64,000 nt of DNA, from positions 3,418,001-3,482,000 of the forward strand of contig JAQMRL010000022.1 in NCBI GenBank assembly GCA_035578175.1, written 5' to 3'. Source of the DNA: Catonia carolina. Lineage: Eukaryota; Arthropoda; Insecta; Hemiptera; Achilidae. The translations under genes and the position numbers were made by a program. Below, piece after piece: positions 46,701 through 59,694 of this stretch; positions within the stretch are counted from its first letter, which is position 1, and each line of letters opens with the position of its first letter. The notes below the pieces were generated by a model. The model made no database searches, was not told the DNA's origin, and saw nothing but the letters and a program-made list of their open reading frames with translations.

Positions 46701-49700
46701 GGTACTTACCACTTCAATCCAGACAATAGGAAGTATAATGTCATCTTTGAAACCATGAAGATAAGGAATTGCTGGTGATTTCTTCACTTGTATATTTACT
46801 TGCAACCTGGACACCATTCCCAATGAGAAACCTAGACTCTGCAAAATCAGAAAAAAATATTTTAATTGTTATTTATTGAATATAAAATTATTTGTCCATT
46901 ACAAACTACAATTATCAGGACACACTAGAGAAAAAAAGGTGTAATTGAGGTATTTTAAGAAAAATTACCTACCAACAAAATGTGCCATATAGGCTCAATA
47001 ACTGAACACCAACAAGCTCAAATTTCATGTGACTCAACATTGTTCTTTTGGTACCTACTAGAAGACTAAAAATATTGTTACTTTTTTAGTGTTTTAATTG
47101 GTTCTAGGATCAGTGATGTGTGGGGCTGTTATTCAAAGCACTGGGCAAAGTAAGTTAAATGTAGCAGTGGAACGACATGCTGCGGTGTTCTGGTGGATGT
47201 GAACCTGCATAGATGTTTTGAATGGAAGGAATAGGTAGGTGTATCCCTCCTTATATTGTATTTTCTTTATTGTATTTATATATCCCTGTGTCGTGTAGTC
47301 TGCTAGAGGTAGTGTGAATGTAATCCTCAAGTGAGGGCAGAGTATTTCAAGCATTTTATTCACCTTCTTCAAAAATGTTCATTTTTGTTCTCCATTGAGT
47401 GATATTAACAGTAAGAGAAGAGATGACTGGAGAGTGCATAAAAATAAACTGAACTGAATAATCTCATGGAAGGTAGAGGCATAGGCCGTTTCATAAAGAC
47501 TGAAAACTGAGATAGTTTGGAGTACATTGAGAGGAGCCTGCAAGACAGAGGCCCTGGGTTCAATTCCAAGCTAGGGTTTGAAAATTTTCAAGTGTTCCAG
47601 ATTCATGACCCACCGTAGTCACTAATAACCAAGGTGTTGATGCAATTTTAAATAAACTAAAAAAATTATATTTTAAAAAAGCGTTGCTGTTATTTTTTTA
47701 ACCTTATGCTACAAACCCACTATTCTTGAGAAATAAATACTCATTATCTTAAAATACAATGAACAGATAACCATGAAGGTAAAAGTAAAATTATTTCTTT
47801 GTATGATAATATTTACCGGCTGTACATCGATGAAAAAGTCATGAAGTGATTTATTTGGGTGAAGTCCTTCTATATGTTCTGTTAAACTTGGATCTCCATT
47901 AAGAAAATGAGGAAATGACATCATAATTGGTATACCTGTAAAAAGACATAATTTTCTTTTAATTATGAAAATTATTATTGAATTTTTATAAACTAAAAAA
48001 AACCGAGCAATATTTTACCTGCTGAATATGTTTTTTTAAATTTAAACAAAAATACATTTTATTATTTTCTTATTATTATTTTCATTGTTCATTAATTATC
48101 CCTTAGGCAGAATAAGTCTATATTTACACAAGTATAGTAGATGTGAAATATGGAAAAGCTTGTAGGGAAAGTGTAGTAAACCAAAGTGGGGACTGGGTTA
48201 TCTGGTAGAAAGAAGTGAATATGCTACTACTATTAATCAAAAACATAATTTTAATAACTGTTTAATGACAGATTTTATGTTTTTACGCCAGTTTTTTGAG
48301 ATGTAAAACCGTACAGTTCTATTGGGTTTCTTTTCGTTACAAGTGCACTAAAAGCTTCTTCATAAAACACCTTTAACTAAAGCTACTCTTTCTTGTACTT
48401 CTGTAAATAAAATCACCTTCTCATTCACTTCTTTTCATAGATTCATATAAATTACTAATTAGTTCTCGTTTGTTTATTATTTTGCCTCCAATCTTTTTTG
48501 ATTTTTAGTGGTGTTTTGACACTCAATGCACACTTTCATCAGTTTACATTAAACTGCGCTGTACACCTACTGGTAAAGCACTGAATATGATATTCAGTAA
48601 GACTCCTCTAATTCCAACTATATGGGGGGAGCTTAGTCTGAATTCCAAATTGTAGAATAGGTATGTCGCAAAACTTTGAGTCAAAGGACCAATTGTTATA
48701 AGGGATTGTTAGATTTTGGTTTTTTTTCAAGGAAAATTAAAAAGAATACAGTATATGAACTGTATTCAATAACTGATCAATTTGTTTTTTTTTCATTTAT
48801 TTAACGTTGCATCAACTGTAAAGTTAATTAGCGATGACGTTGGGGTGTAACTATATACAATGGAGGATAAAATGATTTTTTGTAATGTTTGAAAATATGC
48901 CGTGCTTGAGTGGCATTCGAACCCACGAGTGCATGATGAGAGGCGAGCAGCACGTTACCAACTGCGCCAATACGGCCGGCAATCAATTTTTAATTTAATA
49001 AAATTTAAATTTAAATATAATTAAATATTTTATTTTTTTTACATTACATTCGTATTAGGTATACACGTATTTTATTCCAAAAACAGTCCGAATTATCGCA
49101 AATTCCGAATTACAGAAATCTGAAATAGAGGAGTCTTACTGTATCATAGAAACTTACGATATTTTGGTACAACCAAAGACGATCTACATCTATTGCAATA
49201 CTATTGACTACTGTATTACAAACTACTACAACAATTCATCAACTACTGGTACAAATACAAATTAAGTATATTAGAACTGCTTCAAATATTTTCATTTACG
49301 GATGAATGATTGAAGTCAAAGAATATAAAATTATCCAAAAAAATATTTTGAGAACAAAACAATGCTAAATGAAAGAGACCAATGTTTTTATAAAAGTAAC
49401 AATGCATATGTTCATTGTTTGGTGCAGCATGTGGGAGAGTCTGACCTACCCCTCTCCATCAAATCAGTTACCATCTGATTTCAAGTGGCAGGGTGAAGGG
49501 GTGAAGCTCACCACATTTTACATTTACTCCAATAAAATCTTTATGATGTTTTACTCTTCAGGTACATTCACACAATCTTTCTTCTTTTATATTCCCATAG
49601 TTTTCCTACGAGTCTTTAGTAACTACTACATGATAAGAATAAATACACAGATTTGCATGCTTAATCTGACAGAATTTAAAAGAACATAAAAATATAGCCT

Positions 49701-52700
49701 ATTCAATAACACACCTTTCGAGCATCGAGATAGATCAAATATGCCTTTAGGTGGGCAATTGTTTTTACAGTAACATGTCCCATTTATATCATACACTGAA
49801 GGTGGCATGTGAAACCTCATTGCCATTATACCATCCTGAAACTAAAAAATGAAAATATTATTGACTTGGTGATTAATTTTTAAGTTAGTTATAAAAAAAA
49901 TCAAATATAACTGCAAAAAAATTAATCGGATTTGTTTATTCAAACGAACTAGTCTTTTTAAACTACAGTCTAATCTATAAAATTTTCTACCCTTTCTGTA
50001 TAAATTGAACACTTTAATGGAACAAATTATATAAAATGGAGTTTTGTTACAATTTCATTTGTATAATATGTACTGTGGTATTTGAACTACAAATTGTAAA
50101 AAAGTCCACTTAATAAGCCCAAACTGTGAGCAGAAAAATTATTAAAAATAGTAAAGTTAAGTGGCTTGTTTAAACTGTGCAGGAGAGCACAGTTCATTCA
50201 TCTGCAGTTTTTCTGGCTTTCACCTTTTCTGAATAATAATATTTTTTTCATATATTAATCCAATATTTTATTGTGTATGACTTCAACCAAAAACACATAA
50301 AACTTTAATAATTTTTGTTATATCTTCCATCTGACAAAATTAAATCCAAAAAAATTGGTTTATAATGGCAAATTAAAATAATTGTTTATAAATCCAATAA
50401 ATTTCTAAAAATAAGAAAATTTTGTGTCATCCATGTTGTAAGTAGAAGTTTATGTGTATTACATGTCCATTAGTGTTATTTTATTATTTACTGTGATATC
50501 CATAAAATAGTGAAGTTAAATTAGAATATTATACATTTTTGTCTGAAAATTTGGTTTTTGTACTTACATCAACATCCCTGTCGTATACTAAAGGCAGTCT
50601 TCGGCAAATATCTTGATGAAATAAATAAAGGGTAGTAGTACGATTGATGTCCTTCCTGGGGAAAAATGCCCCATCACTACCATCAATCCGATTGCATTCT
50701 TCCCCATACCAAATGTTGAGCTTACGCTGACCATTTACTGCTGTTACTACGTCAATATGTTCAAGATCATTTTCTCCTGTTTTAACTGTTAATGTATCAT
50801 CTGTTTCTGCACCTCTCTATTAAAAAAAGAAAGACGTGTTTTAGGTAAAAGCTTAGTTGAACTTAGGAATATCAAAGAGGATTTGTAGCAAAAAGATCTG
50901 CATTGAATGTAAAAGTTATTACTAACTTAATGTTTTTATTTTTCTGATGTTTTTTAATTTTCAAATAACATTATTCAGTTATTTTAAAGTGCTTAAATTT
51001 TACTAGGTAAACAAAAACCAGTAGGCCTACAAGTGATATCTTTTATTTTTATCGTAAGTGTTTAATATGGTGTATCTAAGGTCAATGAACTTAAACTATC
51101 TATATTATACTCAAACAGTGATAAAATTCTGCTAAGTAAACATTTGCAATCATTACCAGTTCTTGAACAAATTGTTTTTAAAATTCCTTTATTATTAAAA
51201 AAAAAACCAGGTTTTAAGTGGAATAAGTTTTGCTGAAGGTCAATGTTACATATACCTATCTTATCTTTAGTATGTTTAGCTTTCTGCTATAATGCTGATA
51301 GGAAATGCATTCGTTCTTGAAAAATTCATTAATTTTTTTTATCAGTTTTGGATCATTTTCATGGTTAGTTTTCATGACACCCCCAACAAACTGTTATTAA
51401 ATTAATAAAAATTTTAGTAATAGAATAAATTCTTGACAAATCAACCCATACAATTGGTCAAAATTTTGTTTTCTATCAAAAATTTATATATACAAGTTAT
51501 CAATGTTATGAGGTAGGTACATGTATCCTTTTTTTTGGTATCATGTTCCCATTAAACACAATATTTATTTCAATAGTTAATAACATATACAATCCAATTT
51601 GGAAATGATATTAACTGAAAAATTTATTATAAAAAAAATATTATAATAGGACTAATTAATATAGAATACTTTTGATATTCTACATAAAAAATACATTACT
51701 TGCAAAAATAATTCTTAGGTAATGAAAATAATTTTGTAATAAACCTACTTACAATTGCTAAAATTCCAAACTTTTTATATCGAGTATCTTCTTCTTGTAG
51801 GATTTTTTGTAGTTTAGTAACAGTTTTTAAAAATGTATCCTTGTAGTCAAAGAAGAAGTCATGAGCTTTAACTCGTGTTATAACCTTAGCATCTGATGCT
51901 CGTAGCATTACTGTCAATCCCACTTGTTTAAAAATAGATTTTTTTCTCACTTGTGATATTGCTGTCTAAAACAAAACCAAAAATGAAAACAGTATTATAA
52001 AATATGTAGTAAAAATATTTTTACTTGATGTTACACAGTGAACAGAATAGAGGTATCTTAAGTACACAAGTCAATGTTTAAGTTAATGAAAAACTAGAAG
52101 AATTTTTACGACGAGTAAGAAAGTGTAAGTAAGGTGGTGTTCATGACTTGCTAATAAACCCTCAGTTTATAAAAAAGACGAAGAATCATAATATCCTAAT
52201 TATCTTTGCCTTTATTAATATTTATTATATTATTCATCATCTTTATCCACTCTATCCATTTTCCAAGTTTCGTGGGATTGGGCCCAACACAATTCCTCTC
52301 CACTTCTCTCTATCGCTGAACCATAACTCCTTAATTTTGTGTTTTTGGAATTCCATCTTTTTCACAATCCATTCATAACTGAACCCATCCACTTCACTCT
52401 TGGTCTTTCTCCTTTCATTTCCAAGTACCATTCTTGTAGGTATCCTACCCTCCTCCATTCAAGTCTACTGACATTTCCAGGCCACCTTGGTTTTCTCTGT
52501 AAAACTCTTCTTGTCAAATTGTCCATCCCCAATCGTTTCCTGGGCTCTAGGAATCAACCTAGGGGGAGCTATGGCTCTGGGCAATGGAAGTGTTGATGCG
52601 TAAGCACCTAACATCGGATGCATAATCTAAGGACTTCATGCAAGAGATTTCCTCTAGCCTCTCACACTTCAACTCCAGCATGTAACCTACAAGAGGTGCC

Positions 52701-55700
52701 CCCTGTTACGTCGAGCAACCCAGTGAAAGGTCGGGTAACCAATCCAGGCGGGAAGCTGGGTCGACAAGCAGATCAGTGCTGGGGGCTGTGAGTTTACTCA
52801 CAGTAGCAGATTCACCGAACAATTGCCGGTATAAGCAATTCCCCACTCACTCACTAACAGCTTCGGGCGGATGAGTGGGTGAGTGGTAGGGCACTCTTTT
52901 GTCCTGGGTTGAGAAATTGACCCTAAAGGCGGATGAACCAAAGTTGGTCAACAGCATAAGGATGGGGAAGCATAACCAGGGCACGCACCCCATTAAGGAT
53001 CCATAGTGATATGTCCTAGTCAATCAATCATGGCAAGATGCTCAATACTAAAATAAATTCCGGAGTAAGTCCTCCAATCGGAACTCCGGGGAGGACAGTT
53101 TTGAGTTCAGCAAAAGATGATAAGTTGAAGTGCAGAAGGAATATCAAGATATGCACATGGAATGTAAAAACCTTATATAAGGCAGGAAAAGTTCACAATG
53201 CAATACGGGAGATGAAGAGAATGAATATTGAAATCATGGGAGTGGCGGAGATGAGATGGTCGGATTCTGGGGAGGCACGAGTGGAAAAGTATAAGGTGTA
53301 TTACTCGGGAAGAAGTGACGGATCTCATGAATATGGAGTTGGTTTAATTGTGTCACCCAAGGTTGCCAAATGTGTTACTAACTTTACACCAGTCTCAGAG
53401 AGAGTAATGTTACTTCAAGTACAGGCCAGTCCGGTCAATGTAAACATTATTCAAGTATATGCTCCCACTGCAGACAAAGAGGAGGAAGAAGTGATCAAGT
53501 TTTATGCGGAAATCAACAGAATCATACTGAAAATTCCAAGACAGGAGGTGCAGATAATTATGGGCGATTTTAATGCCAAGCTTGGAACTGGATGTAAAAC
53601 ACAGTATATCGGAGCACATGGACTTGGAGCAAGAAACAGGAGAGGAGATCTTCTAGAAAAATTCGCAGAAGACTCAGAAATGGTTGTTACCAACACTTTC
53701 TTCCAATTACCACCTCGAAAGCTGTACACGTGGAAATCCCCTCAAGACAGACCTGGGAGAATCATTAGAAATCAAATAGATTATATTCTAGTAAATAGAG
53801 GATTCCGAAACAGCTTCACATCATCTGTCAAGACTTATCCAGGAGCAGACTTGGAGACAGACCATGTTCCACTGGTGGGAGTTTTCCGAGTAAAACTAAA
53901 AAAAGTGCAGAAAAGGAAATCACAGTTGTATGATATTCATTTGTTAAAGGACCTTAATACGAGAATGGAGGTTCAAGGTATGCTAAACGAGCAGGTGACT
54001 GGTATTGGGGATGAAATGAACATAGAACAAAAGGTCAACTGTCTCACAGAGATAGTTCAGAAGGTTAAAGATAAACACTTAAAGGCGGATGCATTGATCA
54101 AGAAGAAGTCATGGATGACAGATGAGATTCTTAAGCTGATGGATGAAAGAAGAGAAGCCAAAAATGACCCTGACAGGTATAAAGTCATAAATATAACAAT
54201 AAGAAGGAAGATCAGAGAAGCAAAGGAGAGGGAAGCAATGGAAAGATGTGAAGAAATTGAGACTCTACAGTTAAGGCATGATAGTTAAAATGTGCATAGG
54301 AAAGTTAGGGAGCTGACTGGTGGACTAAGGCGGAGACAGAAGGGAAATCTAATAGATTCTGACGGAAACATCATCTTGGACAGACAGCGTAAGATGAGAA
54401 CTTGGAAAGAATATCTGGAGAAACTGTTTGAGGACCAAAGAGATAACACCTTTGAGCTGGGAGAGGAGGTAAATGATGGACCAAAGATATTACAGCAGGA
54501 GGTTCAATATGCAATATCACAGCTAAAGGATGGTAAAGCAGCAGGCCCCGATAATGTACAAGCTGAACTACTCAAACTAATGAACAATGAAACAGTAGCA
54601 ATAATCACAGAGATACTCAACAACATATACAACTCTGGAGAAATACCAGAAGAATGGCTGAAGTCTGAATTTATTGCACTTCTGAAAAAACCAGGGGCCA
54701 AGAAGTGTGAAGAATACCGTACGATAAGCCTCATGAGTCATCTCCTTAAACTATTCCTAAAGATAATCCATAAGAGGATTTACAAGTTGTGTGAGAGCAA
54801 AATTTCCCCCAACCAATTCGGGTTCATAAATGCTGTTGGTACAAGAGAGGCTCTGTTTTCAGTACAGGTTTTATTCCAAAGGTGCAGAGATGTCAATTGT
54901 GATGTATATGCATGTCTGGTTGATTATGAAAAAGCATTTGATCGCGTGCGGCATGCCAAGATGATGCAAATACTAAGGGAAGCAGGAATTGATAACAAAG
55001 ATCTGAGAATAATTGGAAACCTCTACTGGAACCAAACCGCAAATCTGAGGATGGAAGGTGACCAGACTGAATATGTGAAAATCATGCGTGGAGTGAGGCA
55101 AGGTTGTGTTTTATCTCCTCTAATCTTCAATTTGTACTCTGAGAGAATATTTGGCGAAGCTTTGCACGAGGTTGAGAAGGGCATCCTACTAAATGGGCAC
55201 TGGTTGAACAACATCAGGTATGCAGATGACACCATTGTATTTGCAGACAACTTAGAAGACCTTCAATTCCTTATGAACAAAATCACATGTTACAGTCAAC
55301 AATATGGACTCAACATAAACATAAGGAAGACTAAGCTCATGATAATTAGTAAGAAGAAGATAACAGAAGGTCAACTCTACGTCAACCAGACACCAGTAGA
55401 ACGAGTAAAGCACTATAATTATCTTGGAACCATTATAAATGAGGAATGGACCAACAACCAGGAGATACGAGCGCGCATTGGAAAGGCTAGATCCACCTTT
55501 AACCGGATGAGGGCCTTCTTCAAAAGCCACTACCTCTCTCTTGGTATAAAAGTGAGAATGGTGTGATGCTATGTATTCTCTGTTCTGTTTTATGGTGCTG
55601 AATCGTGGCCCCTGAACGAGGATATGTGCAAGAAATTGGAAGCGTTTGAGATGTGGCTGTACCGGAAAATACTGAAGATCCCTTGGACTGATCGAGTTAC

Positions 55701-58700
55701 AAATGAAGAGGTTCTCAGAAGAATGGGGAAGAACCGGGAGGTACTGACCACTATCAAGTCTCAAAAGCTACAGCACTTCGGGCACATTATGAGAAATGCA
55801 ACCAGATATGCCCTCCTGCAAGCCATTCTACAAGGGAAAATTTTTGGAAAGCGGGGACCAGGTAGAAGAAGAACATCCTGGTTGAAGAACCTCAGAGTCT
55901 GGTACAATACAACTTCGGTACGGCTTTTCCGAGTTGCTGCAGACAAGATGAAGATTGCCATGATGATCGCCAACATTCGTAACGGATAGGCACATCAAGA
56001 AGAAGAATCGTTTCCTAATCACATCATTACCCATTTTATCTCTTTATGTTTTTACTAATATACTCTTATTGAACTTCATTTCAGCCACCTGCATTCTTCT
56101 CTGCCTTCTTTCTATTCGTCTATGTTCCCACAGCGTAAATCAATACTGGTACAAAATAAGCAATATACATATTTTTCTTATAATACCTATGTAAAAACTT
56201 CTGGATCGTAAACTACAGTTAGCTTTAAAGTGTAAGATAGTGTTAGGTGAACGATTGTCTTTAGCACATGAAGTGGAGGGAAATTATATGCAGCTGACTG
56301 AACAAGTATGCAGCAACAGGGAATTTTTAATTTGAGAAAGTTTAGCGAGGAAAAATACTCATATATGAACCAACTAACATCAATCGCTCTACATCATTAT
56401 ACGTCTTGACTCAACTGATTTATCCTAATTATAAGTATTAATACGAGGGTAATGAGTCACATATTACAAGGAAAATAACAGTTCACCATTCATTTAATTT
56501 TACAATTCTGTTTGGAAATAATAAAATTATTAGTTATGTTAAGTAAAACTTATTTTATATATTTTTCGATTGGTTTTATTGTGATAATAGTTAAAAAATG
56601 GTTACAAACAATTAGTAAGGAAATACGACAGACACATATGCACATACACTGAGTAAAATGCTGAACAACGGACTGGAAAGCGATGATAAATGTTCATGCA
56701 CACTTTCTATGCCACATGACTGCTCTCATGTACTTTGAAAACTACTCTAGGCTTCTCACACTTTGGGAGAAGAGGGTTATTAGCAACTATGTTGAGGTGA
56801 AGAACAGTAGGTTTGAACTTGATGAAATAATTAACTTGAAATAATTTTTCAGACCATGCCAGGAATCAAACCCAAGACCTCCGCTTTGCAGCATAGCACA
56901 CTAACCACTAGACCATGGAGGCGGCCACAATACATTTTATTTGTACATGGATAGTATTAAAAAATTCACAGTATGATCTAGTGTTAAGTAATCTCAACTT
57001 TTTTTTATATTTTGTCGTGAAACAATCCATGTCTGATATTAAAAATGTTATTTAGATTACACATCACTGTCTATCAAAATAAAAATATAAAAAAAGAATA
57101 TTTTTAAAACTTACAATGACACCTAGGTTTGGTAGAACAAGAGTATCATTAGGATTACCACGTGAATGACTTTCATCAAATTTATGACTTCTTTTATTTC
57201 CATATGTTACAGTTCCCTCTTCTTCATTAAATTTAACATTAATCTTTTCCAGAGTTTCTCTGAAATCATTAAATCAGTATAATATTAATTAATTTGTTTT
57301 GGCCATAAGATTATCGAAGATTTTTCTAAGAATTTTTAATTCTGAGAAAAATGTTTATAGCTTAGACTATGAATGCTGGTGGTTATAGAACAAGTTGTTG
57401 CCTGAATAAATATTTATAGATCTTCAAATTAATCTTTACTTCGTATTTTTATTATTGGCTAAGCAGTATACTGTTACAGTATACTGTTTCCAAAGTCAAG
57501 ATAGCCATCATGATAGCCAACATCCGAACCGGATAGGCACCATAAGAAGAAGAAGAAGAAGCAGTATACAACTTAAAGAATAAGACTGTAAAGGTTTATG
57601 TTCATAATTTCAAGATAAACTGAAATATCTGAATTTTTTGTTGTATTGAACAATGATGTGAAAGAGTTGTTATGGCTTTTATTTGAAATCGCATACAGCT
57701 AAAATTGATTTTACTTGCGATCAGTTAATATTGTGTAAAACGAGATGCAGTAAACAAATTAGAATTGAATAAAAGGTATTACAGAAAGGCCAATTATCTA
57801 AATAGGTAACTACCTGACTCTTTCACAATAGTTATACAACAATAGACAGGCCTACCGGTACTATACAACCATTTTTGTAACTATTTCTTGGAAATCGATT
57901 TATCCTTCTAACCGATTTATGACATTATCCTTAGTAATTCAGGCACTTGGCAACTCAAACATATCTATTGTAGTCTTGATTGTTTATTGGAAGTTATATC
58001 TCTTTACATCAATACCTATCTTATTTAAGTAAAATTTTAAGTCAAATTATTTGCACTCAATCTGCTAATTGCAGGGCTGAAATAAATAGTTCTGTTTCTT
58101 ATCACATGGTCAGGTCAGCCATTAAATGACTGAATCATTTAAGAGCAGAAGAGGCAGAGGTGTAAAAGACACTATCAGAGTTATCTCCTCTGAAAGTAAT
58201 GAATTTCATTATACACCCAGACCCGGTGGTGAATGAAGTGAAGGTGTCATTTGCATAGTGGAAAATATATGCTTTTCAGAGGGCCCAGCATGCTGATAAG
58301 CATACTTTTCCACTTAGTGAGGAATGCATGATATAAACACATGATTAATGCATGATTAACCACCTTACTCCTCGTTTTACTTAGAACCTCTACAGGTTCA
58401 AACCAGCCTTTTGGCTGATGATCTAAATAACAAAACTGAAATGGTATTTAATTTTTAGCAAATCTAAGTAATCCGTGAAATGCAAGAGTTGAATAAATGA
58501 TAAGAGATTATAATACAAATGCAGAACTATCAGAAGTTTAGAAATAGGTTGTCTCTAATCTTACTATAACAGAAAACATGATCATACATTAAAATTTTGC
58601 ATAAATTAAATTTTTTGTGAGTTAAAGATTGATAATTATTTTAGATTTAGTTTACCTGTAACAATAAGGCCCAGTTTCTTGCACACGTATTCGATCCTCC

Positions 58701-59242
58701 TCTGATGCAAGATATCTGTCTAAATTAGTATAATTAAATGCATAAACACAAATTAAAGGTTTTAAAGATGGTTTTCTCCACGATTCAAACATAAAACTGC
58801 CATTATGAACCGTCATGGTCTGTAAAGAAAAAAAAATGCATTTAGTGTTAATAATATTTAATAACATAGTAATGTATTATAATTAGGTAAAATAAATTTC
58901 TTAATATTAATCTTTTTGAAATATTTGCATATCACCTGGTGCAGCCCATCAGCATGATAATTTTTGACAATCAAATTATCGTAATGCTCCTTCTTAAGAT
59001 AACCACTTTTCAAGTCCAAACGAAATCATTTCTGAAAACAGGGAATAAATCCGTTTTCTTATCTTGGACTCTTTTATAAAAAGTCAATAGTTTTTTTTTG
59101 TAAATTTTTATGATATTATTAATGAACGTAGAATTTAATTACGTACCTACCTCTAAAATTTGCCTTAGATATATATCTGTAAACCACATTACGATACATG
59201 CTGCAGAACTGCAACAGAATAGTGCAACTAGTACTATAATAC
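43766..59242 (-). CDS. CD36/scavenger receptor class B family protein (lacks first exon)
   Basis: Nine exons join in phase: 59242-59151, 58819-58656, 57259-57115, 51965-51753, 50816-50568, 49841-49715, 47935-47817, 46838-46710, 44053-43766 (stop). They encode about 508 residues, near the family's usual size; only the short cytosolic start must lie upstream. The first exon holds the N-terminal membrane helix (IIVLVALFCC), then the large extracellular loop: RVQETGPYCYRE, VLPNLG, DFFFDY, a Cys-rich part (CYCKNNCPPKGIFDLSRC), SFPHFLNGDP and IDVQPSLG. The last exon has the second helix (LCLMWGTLIATVVTALCIL) and a cytosolic tail of about 45 residues. These proteins bind lipids, lipoproteins or apoptotic cells at the surface; the ligand cannot be told from sequence. 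The donor of exon 49841-49715 is GTGTG, slightly weak. Introns hold many transposons, one of 5.1 kb. Confidence 0.92.
44091..45190 (+). mobile_element. 5'-truncated LINE with 9-bp target duplication
   Basis: Flanked by ACTTGAGGT at 44082-44090 and 45191-45199. The plus strand reads an RT fragment: LHIAFIGLGKAFDNV, KGLRQGCPLSPTLF and VLYADDIVM, then in other frames HYKYLGTDVSYEDD and VPALTYGCEA. It ends in GAAGAAGAAG, like the other LINE copies here. Several stops and shifts: not active. It starts 38 bases from the acceptor of the last CD36-family exon. Confidence 0.85.
45958..46085 (-). repeat. tRNA-derived SINE
   Basis: The minus strand begins GTCGACCTGTTGTGTAGTGG and has CCCAGGTTCGATTCTTGG, the head seen at 7453-7617, diverged. 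It lies in a CD36-family intron. Confidence 0.7.
47505..47668 (+). repeat. tRNA-derived SINE
   Basis: B-box-like CCTGGGTTCAATTCCAAGC near 47563-47582; the body resembles 30705-30880 (CCGTAGTCACTAATAACCAA) and ends GTTGATGCAATTTTAAATAA plus A run. Confidence 0.7.
48595..49141. mobile_element. Tigger-like MITE interrupted by a SINE
   Basis: Ends CAGTAAGACTCCTCTAATTCC-type on the left and the complement of CAGTAAGACTCCTCTATTTC on the right are inverted. The right flank is TA; the left reads TT. No transposase. The SINE at 48783-48980 lies inside. Confidence 0.75.
48783..48980 (-). repeat. tRNA-derived SINE, complete
   Basis: Minus strand: GCCGGCCGTATTGGCGCAGT TGGTAACG (A box), GTGGGTTCGAATGCC (B box), body, then CAGTTGATGCAACGTTAAAT and an A-rich end. 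It is nested in a Tigger-like MITE. A diverged, headless copy is at 3965-4085. Confidence 0.85.
52190..52541 (-). pseudogene. older LINE relic, C-terminal part (split by the young LINE)
   Basis: The minus strand reads a LINE C-terminus (GERPRVKW-like and DREKWRGIVLG). Its upstream part continues at 56017-56200 beyond the young LINE, so one old element has been cut in two. Confidence 0.6.
52542..56005 (+). mobile_element. full-length RTE-like LINE with 11-bp target duplication
   Basis: Flanked by AATCGTTTCCT at 52531-52541 and 56006-56016. It has a 496-bp GC-richer leader, one long coding frame (53038-55989), a 3' UTR of under 20 bp and an AAGAAGAAG tail. The same tail ends the truncated copies at 45190 and 57558. 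The endonuclease is of the kind often labelled craniofacial-development-protein-2-like in insect gene sets. I place it in or near the RTE clade; a phylogeny would settle this. It lies in the 5.1-kb CD36-family intron, antisense to that gene. Confidence 0.92.
53038..55989 (+). pseudogene. LINE endonuclease/reverse transcriptase ORF with two stops
   Basis: A single frame of 984 codons, interrupted only by TAA at 54286-54288 and TGA at 55564-55566, with no frameshift. The N-terminal part is an APE-type endonuclease (CTWNVKTLYKAG, GVAEMRW, IIMGDFNAKLG, DYILVNR, ETDHVPLV): it nicks the target DNA. Between it and the RT lies a charged linker. The RT has GKAAGPDNV, VDYEKAFDRV, RGVRQGCVLSP and RYADDTIVF (catalytic pair intact), then HYNYLGTIIN and, past the second stop, CYVFSVLFYGAESW. 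Without readthrough the copy makes only an endonuclease. Few changes suggest a recent insertion. Confidence 0.9.
56017..56200 (-). pseudogene. older LINE relic, upstream part
   Basis: The minus strand reads VPVLIYAVGT, KKAEKNAGG and KRDKMGNDVIRKR, matching the segment before the C-terminus of RTE-like proteins (VLTYGSETW...AAEMRFLR...DRVRNEDIR). It continues at 52190-52541 on the other side of the young LINE. Confidence 0.6.
56840..56927 (-). repeat. tRNA-like SINE head
   Basis: Minus strand GTGGCCGCCTCCATGGTCTA GTGG and TTGGGTTTGATTCCTGGC. It resembles the head at 30705-30880. The body further along the minus strand was not matched to others. Confidence 0.6.
57472..57558 (+). mobile_element. 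very short LINE 3' end with 11-bp target duplication
   Basis: AAGCAGTATAC flanks it at 57461-57471 and 57559-57569. It encodes only the last residues of the LINE protein (KIAIMIANIRTG, stop) and ends GGATAGGCACCATAAGAAGA plus AAG repeats, so it is an 87-bp dead-on-arrival copy of the family at 52542-56005. Confidence 0.85.
58020..58440 (-). repeat. interspersed repeat family B, inverted copy
   Basis: Inverted relative to 35385-35770 over its whole length (AGGTTCAAACCAGCCTTTTGG, GCATGCTGATAAGCATAC-type, AGAGGTGTAAAAGACAC). It stands alone here, in the CD36-family intron 57260-58655, without the foldback arms. Confidence 0.7.
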
Positions 59243-59694
59243 CTGTAAAAATAAAAAAAATGGGTCATTAAGATTAACTAAAGAAAATAATTACTAGTAA
59301 ACAACTATACGGAATAAATTTAGCTTAATGTTGAAAATATTAAGATGGCAAATTAATCTTCCAGCAAATGTTTTACTATATCTAATGGCTTATTCCCACT
59401 ATGCTAGTTTACTAGCTGCTAGTACTAGCAGGACCTACTACCATGTGGGTGACTAGCAAAATCATACATGTTCAAAATCACTAGCGTGCTAGTGAATACT
59501 AGAGCTTTAACTAAACTAGCTGCTAGTTGCTCATTCCCATTACGCTATTTTGCTAGCTGTTAGTCAACTAGCTACTAGTATTAGCATCTTAAGAAAAGGC
59601 CTTCAGAAATTGTTAATGTTTCGGTTTGACTAAAGTTCATAATGTATACATTTGGAATGATAAATATTGAATGTAAACAAAATTATCTTCATTT
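59243..59694. repeat. CTAG-rich stretch upstream of the receptor exon
   Basis: Between about 59395 and 59590 the tetramer CTAG occurs more than a dozen times, in words such as CTAGCTGCTAGT and GTCAACTAGCTACTAG. The block starting ATTCCCACTATGCTAG is echoed by ATTCCCATTACGCTAT about 130 bp later. Probably part of a MITE with redundant ends; I cannot name the family. The rest of the interval is AT-rich and unremarkable. Confidence 0.55.

Noticed and set aside
48920..48980. Possible tRNA gene (also 7540-7617, 30705-30780, 46010-46085, 56850-56927)
   Set aside because: A and B boxes are present, but acceptor stems do not close and unrelated bodies with A-rich ends follow: SINE heads.
54286..54288. 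LINE TAA as a natural boundary between two ORFs
   Set aside because: Reading continues in the same frame without a good ATG after the stop (a GTG follows), so a nonsense mutation is more likely; kept open in the findings.
58920..59050. Possible extra receptor exon in the short intron before 58819
   Set aside because: All three minus-strand frames have stops, and exons 59242-59151 and 58819-58656 already join in phase.
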